Made by a program: the position numbers and the translations under genes. Shown piece after piece: positions 1 through 6,709 of a stretch of DNA of 20,415 nucleotides. Positions within the stretch are counted from its first letter, which is position 1. Every line of letters begins with the position of its first letter. This DNA is from an archaeon (lineage in GTDB: Archaea; Halobacteriota; Syntropharchaeia; Alkanophagales; Methanospirareceae): the NCBI GenBank assembly GCA_030019325.1, contig JASEFB010000028.1, forward strand, positions 1-20,415, given 5' to 3'. The notes beneath the pieces were generated by a model. It ran no database searches. It was not told the origin of the DNA and saw only the letters and a list, made by a program, of their open reading frames with translations.

Positions 1-552
1 CCTTTCCTGTATAGAGAGAGACCTATTCGATGGGGTACAAAAGGGACTGAGTATGGCACCCTATACGTCTTTGAAGATCCTCTGCTCAAAGGTGAGGAAG
101 AACAAGCGCTTCTCAGGAAAGTGGAGGCAAATAAACTGACGATAGATATGTTTGAGCAGAAATGCCGACTTGCAGGTGTCATATGTTTGGTCTCGGACAT
201 GGATAAAGAAGGAATCGCTATCTTCGACCTGTACAAGGGTAGAGAAGATGTGGAACAGGCGTTTGATGCGATGAAAAATGAATTGGAGTCTGATAAGACG
301 TATTTGAGATCCGACGAGGCGGTAAGAGGGTATTTTCTGGCCACATTTCCTGCTATGCGGATATACTTCAAGATCTTGAAGAGTTTGAGAGAAAAGGGGC
401 TCACAAACAAGATTTCTGTCGAGGAAGTACTATTTGAGCTTTCAAAGGTCACAAAAATTGTTGAAAAGAGTGGAAGAGAGTACTTCGCTAAGATTCCCAA
501 GAGAGCAAAACGAATGTGTTCATTATTCCCTCAGGTTCTACCTATGGGTTAA
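1..552 (+). CDS. IS4/IS1634-type transposase, C-terminal part (5' end outside window)
   Basis: The reading frame is open from the first base, so the gene begins before the window; a GTG at 121 is only an internal codon. The visible 183 residues match the C-terminal end of DDE transposases of the IS4/IS1634 group. The segment YKGREDVEQAFDAMKNEL carries the usual Y-x2-R-x2-VE-x-F-x2-(L/M)K pattern holding the catalytic Glu of the DDE triad. It is followed by a helical tail (EAVRGYFLATFPAMRIYFKI) and a terminal IPKRAKRM segment near the usual end of the family. The two catalytic Asp residues would lie upstream. The stop TAA at 550-552 looks like the natural end. No terminal inverted repeat can be assigned because the left end is missing. 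The exact IS family is uncertain; that it is a DDE transposase is fairly sure. Confidence 0.8.
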   Translation, partial: PFLYRERPIRWGTKGTEYGTLYVFEDPLLKGEEEQALLRKVEANKLTIDMFEQKCRLAGVICLVSDMDKEGIAIFDLYKGREDVEQAFDAMKNELESDKTYLRSDEAVRGYFLATFPAMRIYFKILKSLREKGLTNKISVEEVLFELSKVTKIVEKSGREYFAKIPKRAKRMCSLFPQVLPMG

Positions 553-750
553 CTTGCGGAGTTACGGTTCTTCAATTAGTTATGAATCCAAATCAGGCAC
601 AACGCCAGATTTTTCTAAACGAAAAAGGTGGATTTTTGTTAATCTGCGAGATCAAATTGAATTAACTGTCAAATTCAGGTTGGTAATACCCTTTTACCAC
701 TTGTTTTGTTCATTTTTTTCATATCACCTCCTAATTTTTTGGGTATTTCT

Positions 751-788
751 AAAGCGCCCCTCTTCGGCGCTTTCATCCGAGGGATGAA
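751..788. repeat. Two adjacent perfect hairpins
   Basis: AAAGCGCC (751-758) pairs with GGCGCTTT (766-773) around a 7-nt loop. Immediately after, TTCATCC (772-778) pairs with GGATGAA (782-788) around GAG. The two stems share two bases and so compete or stack. They may be a terminator for the transposase, part of the IS right end, or an unrelated palindrome. No clear T-run follows, so an archaeal terminator is only one option. Confidence 0.5.
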
Positions 789-865
789 CCTGAAATGAGC
801 GGAATTATGTTAGCTCATAACAACTTAAAAGCTTATGGGTAGATTTCTCATGGAAACAAAAGATA

Positions 866-873
866 TTTATATA
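866..873 (+). promoter_or_regulatory. Strong TATA box without a downstream gene
   Basis: TTTATATA is an almost ideal archaeal TATA element. Transcription would start near 895, but no plus-strand coding sequence follows before the convergent pelA gene ends at 1037. It may drive a small RNA or be a leftover of the insertion sequence. Confidence 0.4.
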
Positions 874-902
874 AGAAAGTTTTATTTGTGACTAAAGAAA
901 AA

Positions 903-976
903 GTACCTTTCTATTGGCGCTGATTCTCATTTAACGATTGTAAAGTGGAGCATTTTAATGAGGATGGGGAAGGTAC
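903..976 (+). ncRNA. Possible structured small RNA (candidate only)
   Basis: GTACCTTTC (903-911) can pair with GGAAGGTAC (968-976), including one G-U pair. Inside it CTCATT (926-931) pairs with AATGAG (957-962), giving a two-helix hairpin with an internal loop. The structure begins about 8 nt after the start site expected from the TATA box at 866-873. I see no C/D-box or H/ACA signature and no similarity to a known RNA. It could equally be a decayed IS end. Confidence 0.2.
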
Positions 977-1036
977 GAAATAACGAAGACGAAGCTATCA
1001 ATCCACGTTGATAATATGAAATAAGGAATTAGCCGG

Positions 1037-2140
1037 TTATATCCCAAACCTCAATATCGCAGCAATGCCACCTAAGGCATTGAGCCGCTTCCCCGGCTCG
1101 AACTCCGTGCTGAAGACTACTATCTCCCCTCGTTGCCGTTCCGCCTCCTCGAGCATGCGTTCGATCTCCTCCGCTTCCTCATTTTCCTCTCCGCGTGCCC
1201 TCATAAGTTTCTCATCACTGACCAGCAGCGTTTCTACCGCGCCATAGTCTATCGCTTTTCTCACTTCTCTCTTGCCATACGCCGCCTTACCACCTTCCTC
1301 TTTGCTTATCTCTTCCATTAACCTGTCTAAAAGCGTCACTTCTTTGGTGAGCCGCTCCTCCTTCTTCAGCCGTTCCACCGCGCCTCGTTTCAATACCTCT
1401 AAGAACCCTGAGACTCCGATTGAAGACGCTTGCTCTATTCTCGTTCGCTCCGCTAACTCCGCATCGTGCTCCTTCAGAAACGCAAAGAAATCATCTTTTA
1501 TAAAGCCCGGACCCGCAATGATGAGTGCTTCCGCGTTCGTGGCTTGAAACGAATTTTTCACATGCTTCAGCAGGGCATTAAAAAAATCCTTCTTACTACC
1601 CTCCCCCATACCTTTCCCAGAACCATATCGTACTGAAAAGAGCTCATCCACGCCATACTGTCGCACGATACCCGCGATCGCCTCGCCTTCCTCTATCGTT
1701 ACCACAAGCACATCAAGCGCTGCAACCGCTTTTTCCGCCTCTCGTATCCGTTTCAACTGATGGTCCTTCCATTCCTTCACAACAGAAAGCTGCACACCTG
1801 GTTCGATGTTAAAGGTATGGTAAGCGCCCAGTTCAGTCTCCGGCCCTTCCTCAATCATTCCCTTTATCCGTAGCCGACGCGAGAATTTATGAAATTCAAC
1901 ACCTTCAGTCCTTATGCCCAATCGTACCGGCTTTTTATCCGCCTTATCCGGTCGTACCTTATCCGTAGCCTCGTCCAGCCTTCTATACGTAACCGAATAT
2001 ACAAGGTCACCCGCTTCGATCACATGCTTGAGATGCCATAAGTCATCCAACGATTCGGGAACCAAAGAAATTTCACCGATACGTTTCTTTTCTCCGCTCT
2101 CCTTCTCCTTTGTCTTCAGCTTCCTTTTTACAACCTTCAT
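1037..2140 (-). CDS. pelA: mRNA surveillance protein Pelota
   Basis: Archaeal Pelota (Dom34) enters the empty A site of stalled ribosomes and, with aEF1A and ABCE1 (known for the family), splits them for no-go and non-stop rescue. The 367-residue protein has all three expected domains. An N-terminal Sm-like domain (about 21-135) holds the signature LVPESLDDLWHLKHVIEAGD. A central domain (about 140-265) has IIAGPGF near residue 207. A C-terminal eL30-like domain (about 268-367) contains AIDYGAVETLLVSDEKL and ends GGIAAILRFGI. Length is normal; the first 20 residues form a lysine-rich extension slightly longer than usual. It is transcribed divergently from the metallophosphoesterase with 71 bp between starts. 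I see no strong Shine-Dalgarno site before the ATG at 2140, so a short-leader mRNA is possible. Confidence 0.95.
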   Translation of the reverse strand: MKVVKRKLKTKEKESGEKKRIGEISLVPESLDDLWHLKHVIEAGDLVYSVTYRRLDEATDKVRPDKADKKPVRLGIRTEGVEFHKFSRRLRIKGMIEEGPETELGAYHTFNIEPGVQLSVVKEWKDHQLKRIREAEKAVAALDVLVVTIEEGEAIAGIVRQYGVDELFSVRYGSGKGMGEGSKKDFFNALLKHVKNSFQATNAEALIIAGPGFIKDDFFAFLKEHDAELAERTRIEQASSIGVSGFLEVLKRGAVERLKKEERLTKEVTLLDRLMEEISKEEGGKAAYGKREVRKAIDYGAVETLLVSDEKLMRARGEENEEAEEIERMLEEAERQRGEIVVFSTEFEPGKRLNALGGIAAILRFGI

Positions 2141-2170
2141 CGACCTGTTCTCTAAAAAGAAAAGGGTACC

Positions 2171-2187
2171 AAAGAAAAAATTTCTTT
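2171..2187. repeat. Palindrome between divergent starts
   Basis: AAAGAAA (2171-2177) and TTTCTTT (2181-2187) form a perfect 7-bp inverted repeat around AAA, in the 71-bp gap between pelA and the metallophosphoesterase. It could be an operator shared by both promoters, but A/T-rich palindromes also arise by chance. Confidence 0.3.
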
Positions 2188-2211
2188 ACCGATGCCTTTC
2201 TCTTTAACAGG

Positions 2212-3033
2212 ATGGAAACAACGATAACTCTCAAACCATTGATAGACGAACCGGCACTCGTAGTCGAGAATGAGCATAAAGCATTGGTGATTGCAGACCT
2301 CCATTTAGGTATCGAAGCGGAGTTCAGGGAAAAGGGCATCAATATCGGCAGTCAAACGGATAAATTGTTAGACCGAGCGATCAAGTGTGTAAAAGCGGCT
2401 GAGCCCGATGTGATCATCTTACTGGGCGATGTGAAACATACCGTACCGCAAATATTGTTTACGGATCGAAGAGAAGTACCCTTTTTCTTAGCCGAGCTGG
2501 CTGCGTATGCACCGGTATACCTGGTTAAGGGGAACCATGATGGCGACATAAACAGACTGCTACCAGAGGCGCCGGAACTGAAGCATGAAATATATATTCA
2601 AGGTACACAAGGGTTTCTGTTTGACCACGTTGGCTATACACACGGGCATGCATGGCCGTCGCACGAGTTGTTCTCTGCACCGTATATCTTGATTGGGCAT
2701 AATCATCCGAGAATACGACTGGTCAGTTCAAGCTCGCAGTATAGAAGCATGAAACCGGTATGGATCCGTGCGCACTGCGATTATGAAGCCGTGAAGAAGC
2801 GCTATCCTGAGATTACGGTGAGCGAACGGGATGCTCCCCGGGTAATAATCATGCCGGCATTCAACGAACTCTGTGGTGGCGTTGCTTTTAATGCCACGAG
2901 AAAAGAGCTCCTGGGACCTATAGCCTCAAAGCTGCTCCGCTTAGAAACTATGGAAGTGTACTTATTGGACGGAACATATATAGGGAAAGTGGGTGATCTG
3001 GAGGAAAAATTATCGGTTGATAACAAACGGTGA
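2212..3033 (+). CDS. SbcD/Mre11-related archaeal metallophosphoesterase
   Basis: This 273-residue protein belongs to the calcineurin-like phosphoesterase superfamily, in the archaeal group annotated as SbcD/Mre11-related or ICC-like. All five metal-binding motifs are visible: DLH (D29, H31), GD (72-73), GNHD (107-110), GH (145-146) and GHNH (162-165). They coordinate a binuclear metal centre that hydrolyses phosphoester bonds; the natural substrate is unknown. The frame is open back to 2110, but those codons lie over the 5' end of pelA and encode an unrelated, serine-rich stretch. The ATG at 2212 gives the standard family N-terminus ending in ALVIADLHLG. The C-terminal 100 residues (after GHNHPRI) match the usual extension of this group. 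Its position divergent from pelA may be coincidental. Confidence 0.88.
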   Translation: METTITLKPLIDEPALVVENEHKALVIADLHLGIEAEFREKGINIGSQTDKLLDRAIKCVKAAEPDVIILLGDVKHTVPQILFTDRREVPFFLAELAAYAPVYLVKGNHDGDINRLLPEAPELKHEIYIQGTQGFLFDHVGYTHGHAWPSHELFSAPYILIGHNHPRIRLVSSSSQYRSMKPVWIRAHCDYEAVKKRYPEITVSERDAPRVIIMPAFNELCGGVAFNATRKELLGPIASKLLRLETMEVYLLDGTYIGKVGDLEEKLSVDNKR

Positions 3034-3035
3034 TC

Positions 3036-3042
3036 TTTATAA
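3036..3042 (+). promoter_or_regulatory. TATA box for the thioesterase gene
   Basis: TTTATAA is centred at 3039, so transcription should begin near 3065-3066, a few bases before the ATG pair at 3069-3074. This supports the upstream start of the thioesterase rather than the internal TTG/ATG at 3118-3121. Confidence 0.45.
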
Positions 3043-3117
3043 CAAGCTGTGCTCATTGAAAACTAGTTATGATGCATAAGATAGAAGAGTTTTTTTCAGA
3101 AGGATAAATATGCTGAG

Positions 3118-3474
3118 TTGATGGGAATCAAACTGTTAGAAGTTTCTGACGGGAGAGCAAAAGCGATGCTCGAGGTAACTGAAAACCATCTTAATAGCGC
3201 GGGTACGGTGCACGGAGGTGTGATCTTCACCTTAGCAGATTTCGCGTTTGAAGTTGCATCAAATTCGTATGGTACGCTTGCAGTGGCAATAAATGCTCAG
3301 ATTTCTTTTTTTAAAGCGGTAGCAGCCGGCGTTTTATATGCCGAAGCGAAGGAACTAGCACTCCATCCTAAACTTGCCAGTTACTCCATAGACGTAACCA
3401 ATGAAACGGGTGAACTTATCGCGTCATTTCAAGGAATGGTGTATCGCAAAAAAGACATGCTGAAAATCGAGTAA
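3118..3474 (+). CDS. PaaI-like hotdog-fold acyl-CoA thioesterase with apparent N-terminal frameshift
   Basis: The 118 residues in one frame are a single hotdog domain of the PaaI/YbgC thioesterase superfamily, which hydrolyses acyl- or aryl-CoA thioesters in the cytoplasm. The signature HLNSAGTVHGGVIFTLADFA holds the N-x-H-GG turn and the catalytic Asp of the central helix; the domain then continues through AINAQISFFKAV to the last strand. The continuous frame starts only at TTG 3118 or ATG 3121, without a ribosome site. In another frame, ATG 3069/3072 encodes MMHKIEEFF, and dropping one T from the T7 run at 3090-3096 joins it as MMHKIEEFFQKDKYAELMG. That is the N-terminus I would expect for the family (about 134 aa in total). 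The gene is therefore frameshifted, wrongly sequenced, or read by slippage. Confidence 0.85.
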   Translation: MMGIKLLEVSDGRAKAMLEVTENHLNSAGTVHGGVIFTLADFAFEVASNSYGTLAVAINAQISFFKAVAAGVLYAEAKELALHPKLASYSIDVTNETGELIASFQGMVYRKKDMLKIE

Positions 3475-3671
3475 AGTCTTTAAGAATTTTCTATCATGAA
3501 TTTCAGTGGAGTATTCCGTATATTTACAGTTCACCCTTTCGAGATTCTTAACTTGTTAAAAAGGCGAGGACCTGAGTAAAAACGTAGTCTAGTTTTGCCT
3601 GATACGCGGCTTGTTATATTTTGCTTCCCCCAACATCCGCCTACAGATCTGTAAAACCAATCAACCTTAAA

Positions 3672-3690
3672 ATCGGGATTTAATTCCGAT
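3672..3690 (-). terminator. Weak hairpin after the fpo operon
   Basis: On the minus strand ATCGG and CCGAT form a 5-bp stem starting about 10 nt after the fpoF stop codon, followed by TTTT. It is the only termination-like element seen behind the operon and is weak. The rest of the 225-bp gap 3475-3699 holds only an 8-bp inverted repeat (TTAAGAAT 3480-3487 / ATTCTTAA 3544-3551). Confidence 0.3.
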
Positions 3691-3699
3691 AAAATCAAA

Positions 3700-4785
3700 T
3701 CATTCTGGCAGAGCTAATTCTTTAATATGTGCTTCCCTCTTCTTCTTGAAATTGATGAGATAATCGATCTCATCCATCACTATCTCTTCACTAAAGTCCG
3801 CATTTCCCTTCTCCCTGATATACTCCATAACCTCTTTTGCATTCTCATTCCTCACAATAACGGTTGAAAATCCTTTCTCGCTCCCGACGCTACCAACCGA
3901 GGCATCACTTTGAACCGCAGTGAAGTCGGTGCAAAAATCACAGCCCTTCGCAACCAATCCCCGCTCTTCGAACTCCGCCATTTTTACCTTCCTCTTCTTC
4001 TCCCTGCCCTCGATGGTAATGTACATGCTCCCCTTGCTTATATCTGTCTTGAGTATCTTCTCGATCTCAATTTCCTTCTCTTCACGGAGGAATTTCATAA
4101 GATCCTCATAATGGAAATTTTCAGTGCAGAATAAACCCACCACGAGTTTTACCTTCTCCCGGAAAACGGGGAATTCCTCCTGCAGTTTTCTTATTCCTGA
4201 GATCATACAGGGCGTTCCAACAACACCAACCCCCTTCTTGGTGAACCGTACAGCCTCCTTCAACGCTGGAAGAATACCCGCAAATACATATTTCGTCCCC
4301 CCCAAGGTCCCAATTCCAAATTGTTTTGGGTCTCGCACGTGGAAAATGCTCGTTTGCCATTTCTCACTCCGATCAACAAATAAACCCTGGTCAATCATTC
4401 CCATGTCTATCGCAGAAGCAATGATTTCGGTTGCCATCGCACCATCCTGCCCCGTGAACCGCTTTGACCTCGCAGCAACGATTTCTATATAGTCCCCTAA
4501 ACCACCCGGGGGCTCGTAAATAAAGCGCGGACACACCCGCACACAGGCGCCACAGTCCAGGCATCGCTCTTCATAATCAGGGAAGCCCACTCTATCCTCT
4601 TCGGTTACAATTAACCCACTCGGGCATATAGAGACGCAGGTCAAACACCGGCTGCAGAGCTCTGTATCTATAACTACCGCCTTGAGATTTTCAAAATACA
4701 ATTTATCCTTTAACTTCTTCTCTGGGACTTCTACTTCCCATTTAGATTCCCCTTTTTCCGCTTCTGATTCTGACCCAGTTGCCAT
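3700..4785 (-). CDS. fpoF: F420H2 dehydrogenase subunit F (F420H2-oxidising module)
   Basis: FpoF/FqoF oxidises reduced coenzyme F420 and passes electrons via FAD and iron-sulfur clusters to the hydrophilic arm of the Fpo/Fqo complex; in Methanosarcina it can also act alone as a ferredoxin:F420 oxidoreductase. The 361-residue protein has two CxxCxxCxxxCP motifs near the N-terminus (C44/47/50/54 and C75/78/81/85). FrhB-type N- and C-domains follow, with GGTKYVFAGILPALKEAV, VGTPCMISGIRKLQ and the Cys-containing KGCDFCTDFTAVQSD segment. The start is placed at ATG 4785, 2 nt after the fpoI stop, because GAGGAGG at 4794-4800 is then correctly spaced. An ATG at 4791 forms an ATGA overlap but sits too close to that site. 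It is the last gene of the operon, as in Archaeoglobus fqo. Confidence 0.93.
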   Translation of the reverse strand: MATGSESEAEKGESKWEVEVPEKKLKDKLYFENLKAVVIDTELCSRCLTCVSICPSGLIVTEEDRVGFPDYEERCLDCGACVRVCPRFIYEPPGGLGDYIEIVAARSKRFTGQDGAMATEIIASAIDMGMIDQGLFVDRSEKWQTSIFHVRDPKQFGIGTLGGTKYVFAGILPALKEAVRFTKKGVGVVGTPCMISGIRKLQEEFPVFREKVKLVVGLFCTENFHYEDLMKFLREEKEIEIEKILKTDISKGSMYITIEGREKKRKVKMAEFEERGLVAKGCDFCTDFTAVQSDASVGSVGSEKGFSTVIVRNENAKEVMEYIREKGNADFSEEIVMDEIDYLINFKKKREAHIKELALPE

Positions 4786-4787
4786 CT

Positions 4788-5525
4788 TCATTCCCTCCTC
4801 ACAAGCCTCAATATCTGCATCGAGCATTCCTTAACACATAAGCCACAACCGGTGCACTTCTCAGAATCTATTTCCATCTTGACTATCAGCTTCTCCTCAT
4901 CTTTTAGCGAAGAAACCGCTCCACTCTCGCACACCTTCGTGCAAACCTTGCATGCGATACAGCTCCCTCGGTCCACACACACGCTCACCATCGGAACCCC
5001 TTCTGATGGCTCAATCTCAACAATAAGCTCATCTACCTCCTTCGTCCGCTTCAACGTGAGATCCTCTTTGTCTATTACATAGTCCACAACGACCTTATCC
5101 TCTCGAATGATCGCCGGCGGTTCTACCATATCCTCGGTCATTGCAACCATCTCATCCATCGTCCTGAACGCAATGTCATGAATCTTCGTTGTCTTTAACG
5201 CGCCACCGGGACAGGTATCAACACAGAAATGACAGTAAATGCACTTACCGTGATCCACGGTGGGGTAGTACCTGCCACTTGGTGCTTCCTTCATCCAGAT
5301 CGCATTCGCCGGACAGACAAACGAGCATTGGAAACAACTGATGCACCGTTCTGGGTCAAAGAGCATAAAGCCACGGAAACACTCGGGCTGGCGCTTCCGC
5401 TCCCGTGGGTAATGTGTCGTTATGTTCAATGGCAATACTACTTCCTTCGCTGCTGTTGACAGCGCTGCTACGTGAGTTTTTAGCTTGTCTGCTACCGTAT
5501 AGTCCGGTGTTGCTACTTTCTTCAT
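4788..5525 (-). CDS. fpoI: F420H2 dehydrogenase subunit I, enlarged four-cluster ferredoxin-like protein
   Basis: FpoI is the NuoI-like subunit that relays electrons through two [4Fe-4S] clusters towards centre N2. The N-terminal half shows this pair: C61/64/67/71 (CISCFQCSFVCP) and C95/98/101/105 (CIYCHFCVDTCP). This protein is 245 residues, far longer than a usual FpoI (about 130-180), because a linker of about 80 residues is followed by a second two-motif ferredoxin domain: C189/192/195/199 (CIACKVCTKVCE) and C224/227/230/234 (CTGCGLCVKECS). All sixteen Cys are present. The start is ATG 5525, overlapping the fpoH stop as ATGA; the frame is open further upstream within fpoH, but those codons are not expected to be translated. 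The extra domain may add electron wires or a docking site for another donor; that is inference. Confidence 0.92.
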   Translation of the reverse strand: MKKVATPDYTVADKLKTHVAALSTAAKEVVLPLNITTHYPRERKRQPECFRGFMLFDPERCISCFQCSFVCPANAIWMKEAPSGRYYPTVDHGKCIYCHFCVDTCPGGALKTTKIHDIAFRTMDEMVAMTEDMVEPPAIIREDKVVVDYVIDKEDLTLKRTKEVDELIVEIEPSEGVPMVSVCVDRGSCIACKVCTKVCESGAVSSLKDEEKLIVKMEIDSEKCTGCGLCVKECSMQILRLVRRE

Positions 5526-6694
5526 AGTACCACCCCTATTACAATTGACCATACCAACGCGATTAATGCTAAGATAAGCATTGCACCCCATCCAATTCGC
5601 AAACCCTGGTCGAGCCTATACCGAGGATACACGCCACGAAGGTTCACCATGACCAGCAGAATTATGAGGGTTTTTATCACGAACCAAATACCGTAGGATA
5701 ACTCGCCCAAATAGGGAATAACAGGGCCACTGCCACCACCGAGGAACAACATCGTCATGATCGCACTGAGCACGTACATCTTCTCATACGCCATCACGTA
5801 CGCAAGTCCGAACGCAATACCTGAATACTCGATAAACGGCCCGAAGGCTAATTCCTGATCTGCCTCTGGGATCTCGAACGGCAGCCGCGCGGTAGCCATC
5901 ACGGTGGCAATGAAGAAGGTGAGCGCAGCAAGCGGGTTGAGAACGATTCCCCAATGCAACCACGAGCCTTGGTTGGCGACAGTTATTACCTCTGCGGTGT
6001 TTGAAGTCCCGTACAGGACGATCATCGCCAGTATCACAATAATAAACGGAATCTCATAGGCGAAATACATGAACGCCTCTCGTACCGTACCAATGAACGC
6101 GAACCGGTTATTCGAAGACCAGCCAACACCCATGATGAACACCGGCATCAAACTGATCAATCCCACCATTATTTGCAGCGCGTACGGTGTTTCAATGGGT
6201 ACAAGAGGATGATCGATGGCTCCTGCATTGATAAACAGGAGCGGAAGAAGCACGGGCAGGAAATACAGGAACGGGAACTGTAAGAAATACAGTCTATGCG
6301 CATCCTTATGGATGATCACCTCCTGACAGAGAAATCTGAGCGAATCTGCAAGCAACTGGATGCTTCCTCTCGTGCGTGGCGCTATTTCACGCGGGCCAAC
6401 CCGCCACTGCATCCGCCCGACCAATTTCCGTTCCAGCCAGGGTAAAATGAGCAACATAGTGCCCAGCGTCGCGAACCCGGGAATGATCAGTAACACCCAC
6501 ATTGGCTTCCACAGGACAAATCCAATGAGCAGCCGAATGATCGGCACATCGAATAGGGGAATGATACTCAGCAAGAACGTAACGATACTCCCGATTACCG
6601 GTATCTTGAGCAAGAATTCGTAGATGACGTACAGTAAAGGAATGTTCACCTGGTTGTTCAGTATTGTGCTTACAAGACCAGTTATATCAATCAT
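5522..6694 (-). CDS. fpoH: F420H2 dehydrogenase membrane subunit H
   Basis: FpoH (NuoH/ND1 family) anchors the hydrophilic arm to the membrane and forms much of the quinone or methanophenazine cavity. The 390-residue protein is very hydrophobic, with eight or more predicted membrane segments. The family signature after the first conserved segment reads RMQWRVGPREIAPRTRGSIQ followed by LLADSLRFLCQEV, the usual RxGP...G.lQ..aD..Kl..KE loop. A second conserved loop is ARLPFEIPEADQELAFGPFI. About 60 residues precede the normal start of the family, including an additional hydrophobic segment. The ATG at 6694 has a good GAGGTGAGGAG site just upstream and lies 15 nt after the fpoBCD stop. Its last bases overlap the fpoI start. 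Confidence 0.95.
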   Translation of the reverse strand: MIDITGLVSTILNNQVNIPLLYVIYEFLLKIPVIGSIVTFLLSIIPLFDVPIIRLLIGFVLWKPMWVLLIIPGFATLGTMLLILPWLERKLVGRMQWRVGPREIAPRTRGSIQLLADSLRFLCQEVIIHKDAHRLYFLQFPFLYFLPVLLPLLFINAGAIDHPLVPIETPYALQIMVGLISLMPVFIMGVGWSSNNRFAFIGTVREAFMYFAYEIPFIIVILAMIVLYGTSNTAEVITVANQGSWLHWGIVLNPLAALTFFIATVMATARLPFEIPEADQELAFGPFIEYSGIAFGLAYVMAYEKMYVLSAIMTMLFLGGGSGPVIPYLGELSYGIWFVIKTLIILLVMVNLRGVYPRYRLDQGLRIGWGAMLILALIALVWSIVIGVVL

Positions 6695-6709
6695 TTCTCC
6701 TCACCTCAC

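Larger units (their letters stand above)
553..1036. other. Gene-free region after the transposase
   Basis: No convincing coding sequence is seen in these 484 bases. The open frame at 434-787 overlaps the transposase out of frame and resembles nothing known. The stretch contains two adjacent perfect hairpins (751-788), a short inverted repeat (ATGAGC 795-800 / GCTCAT 813-818), a strong plus-strand TATA box (866-873) and a nested inverted repeat (903-976). Part of it is probably the right end of the insertion sequence. Confidence 0.6.

Noticed and set aside
434..787. 117-codon plus-strand frame after the transposase
   Set aside because: It overlaps the transposase in another frame and continues through hairpin DNA; the translation has no domain-like pattern.
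2110..2211. Longer start for the metallophosphoesterase at 2110
   Set aside because: The added 34 residues overlap the 5' end of pelA and do not resemble the family; ATG 2212 gives the normal N-terminus.
3475..3699. Possible small gene between the thioesterase and fpoF
   Set aside because: No frame with a plausible start and protein-like composition was found; only a short inverted repeat and a weak terminator-like stem are present.
5526..5591. Longer start for fpoI inside fpoH
   Set aside because: ATG 5525 forms a classic ATGA overlap with the fpoH stop, and the upstream codons are just another frame of fpoH.
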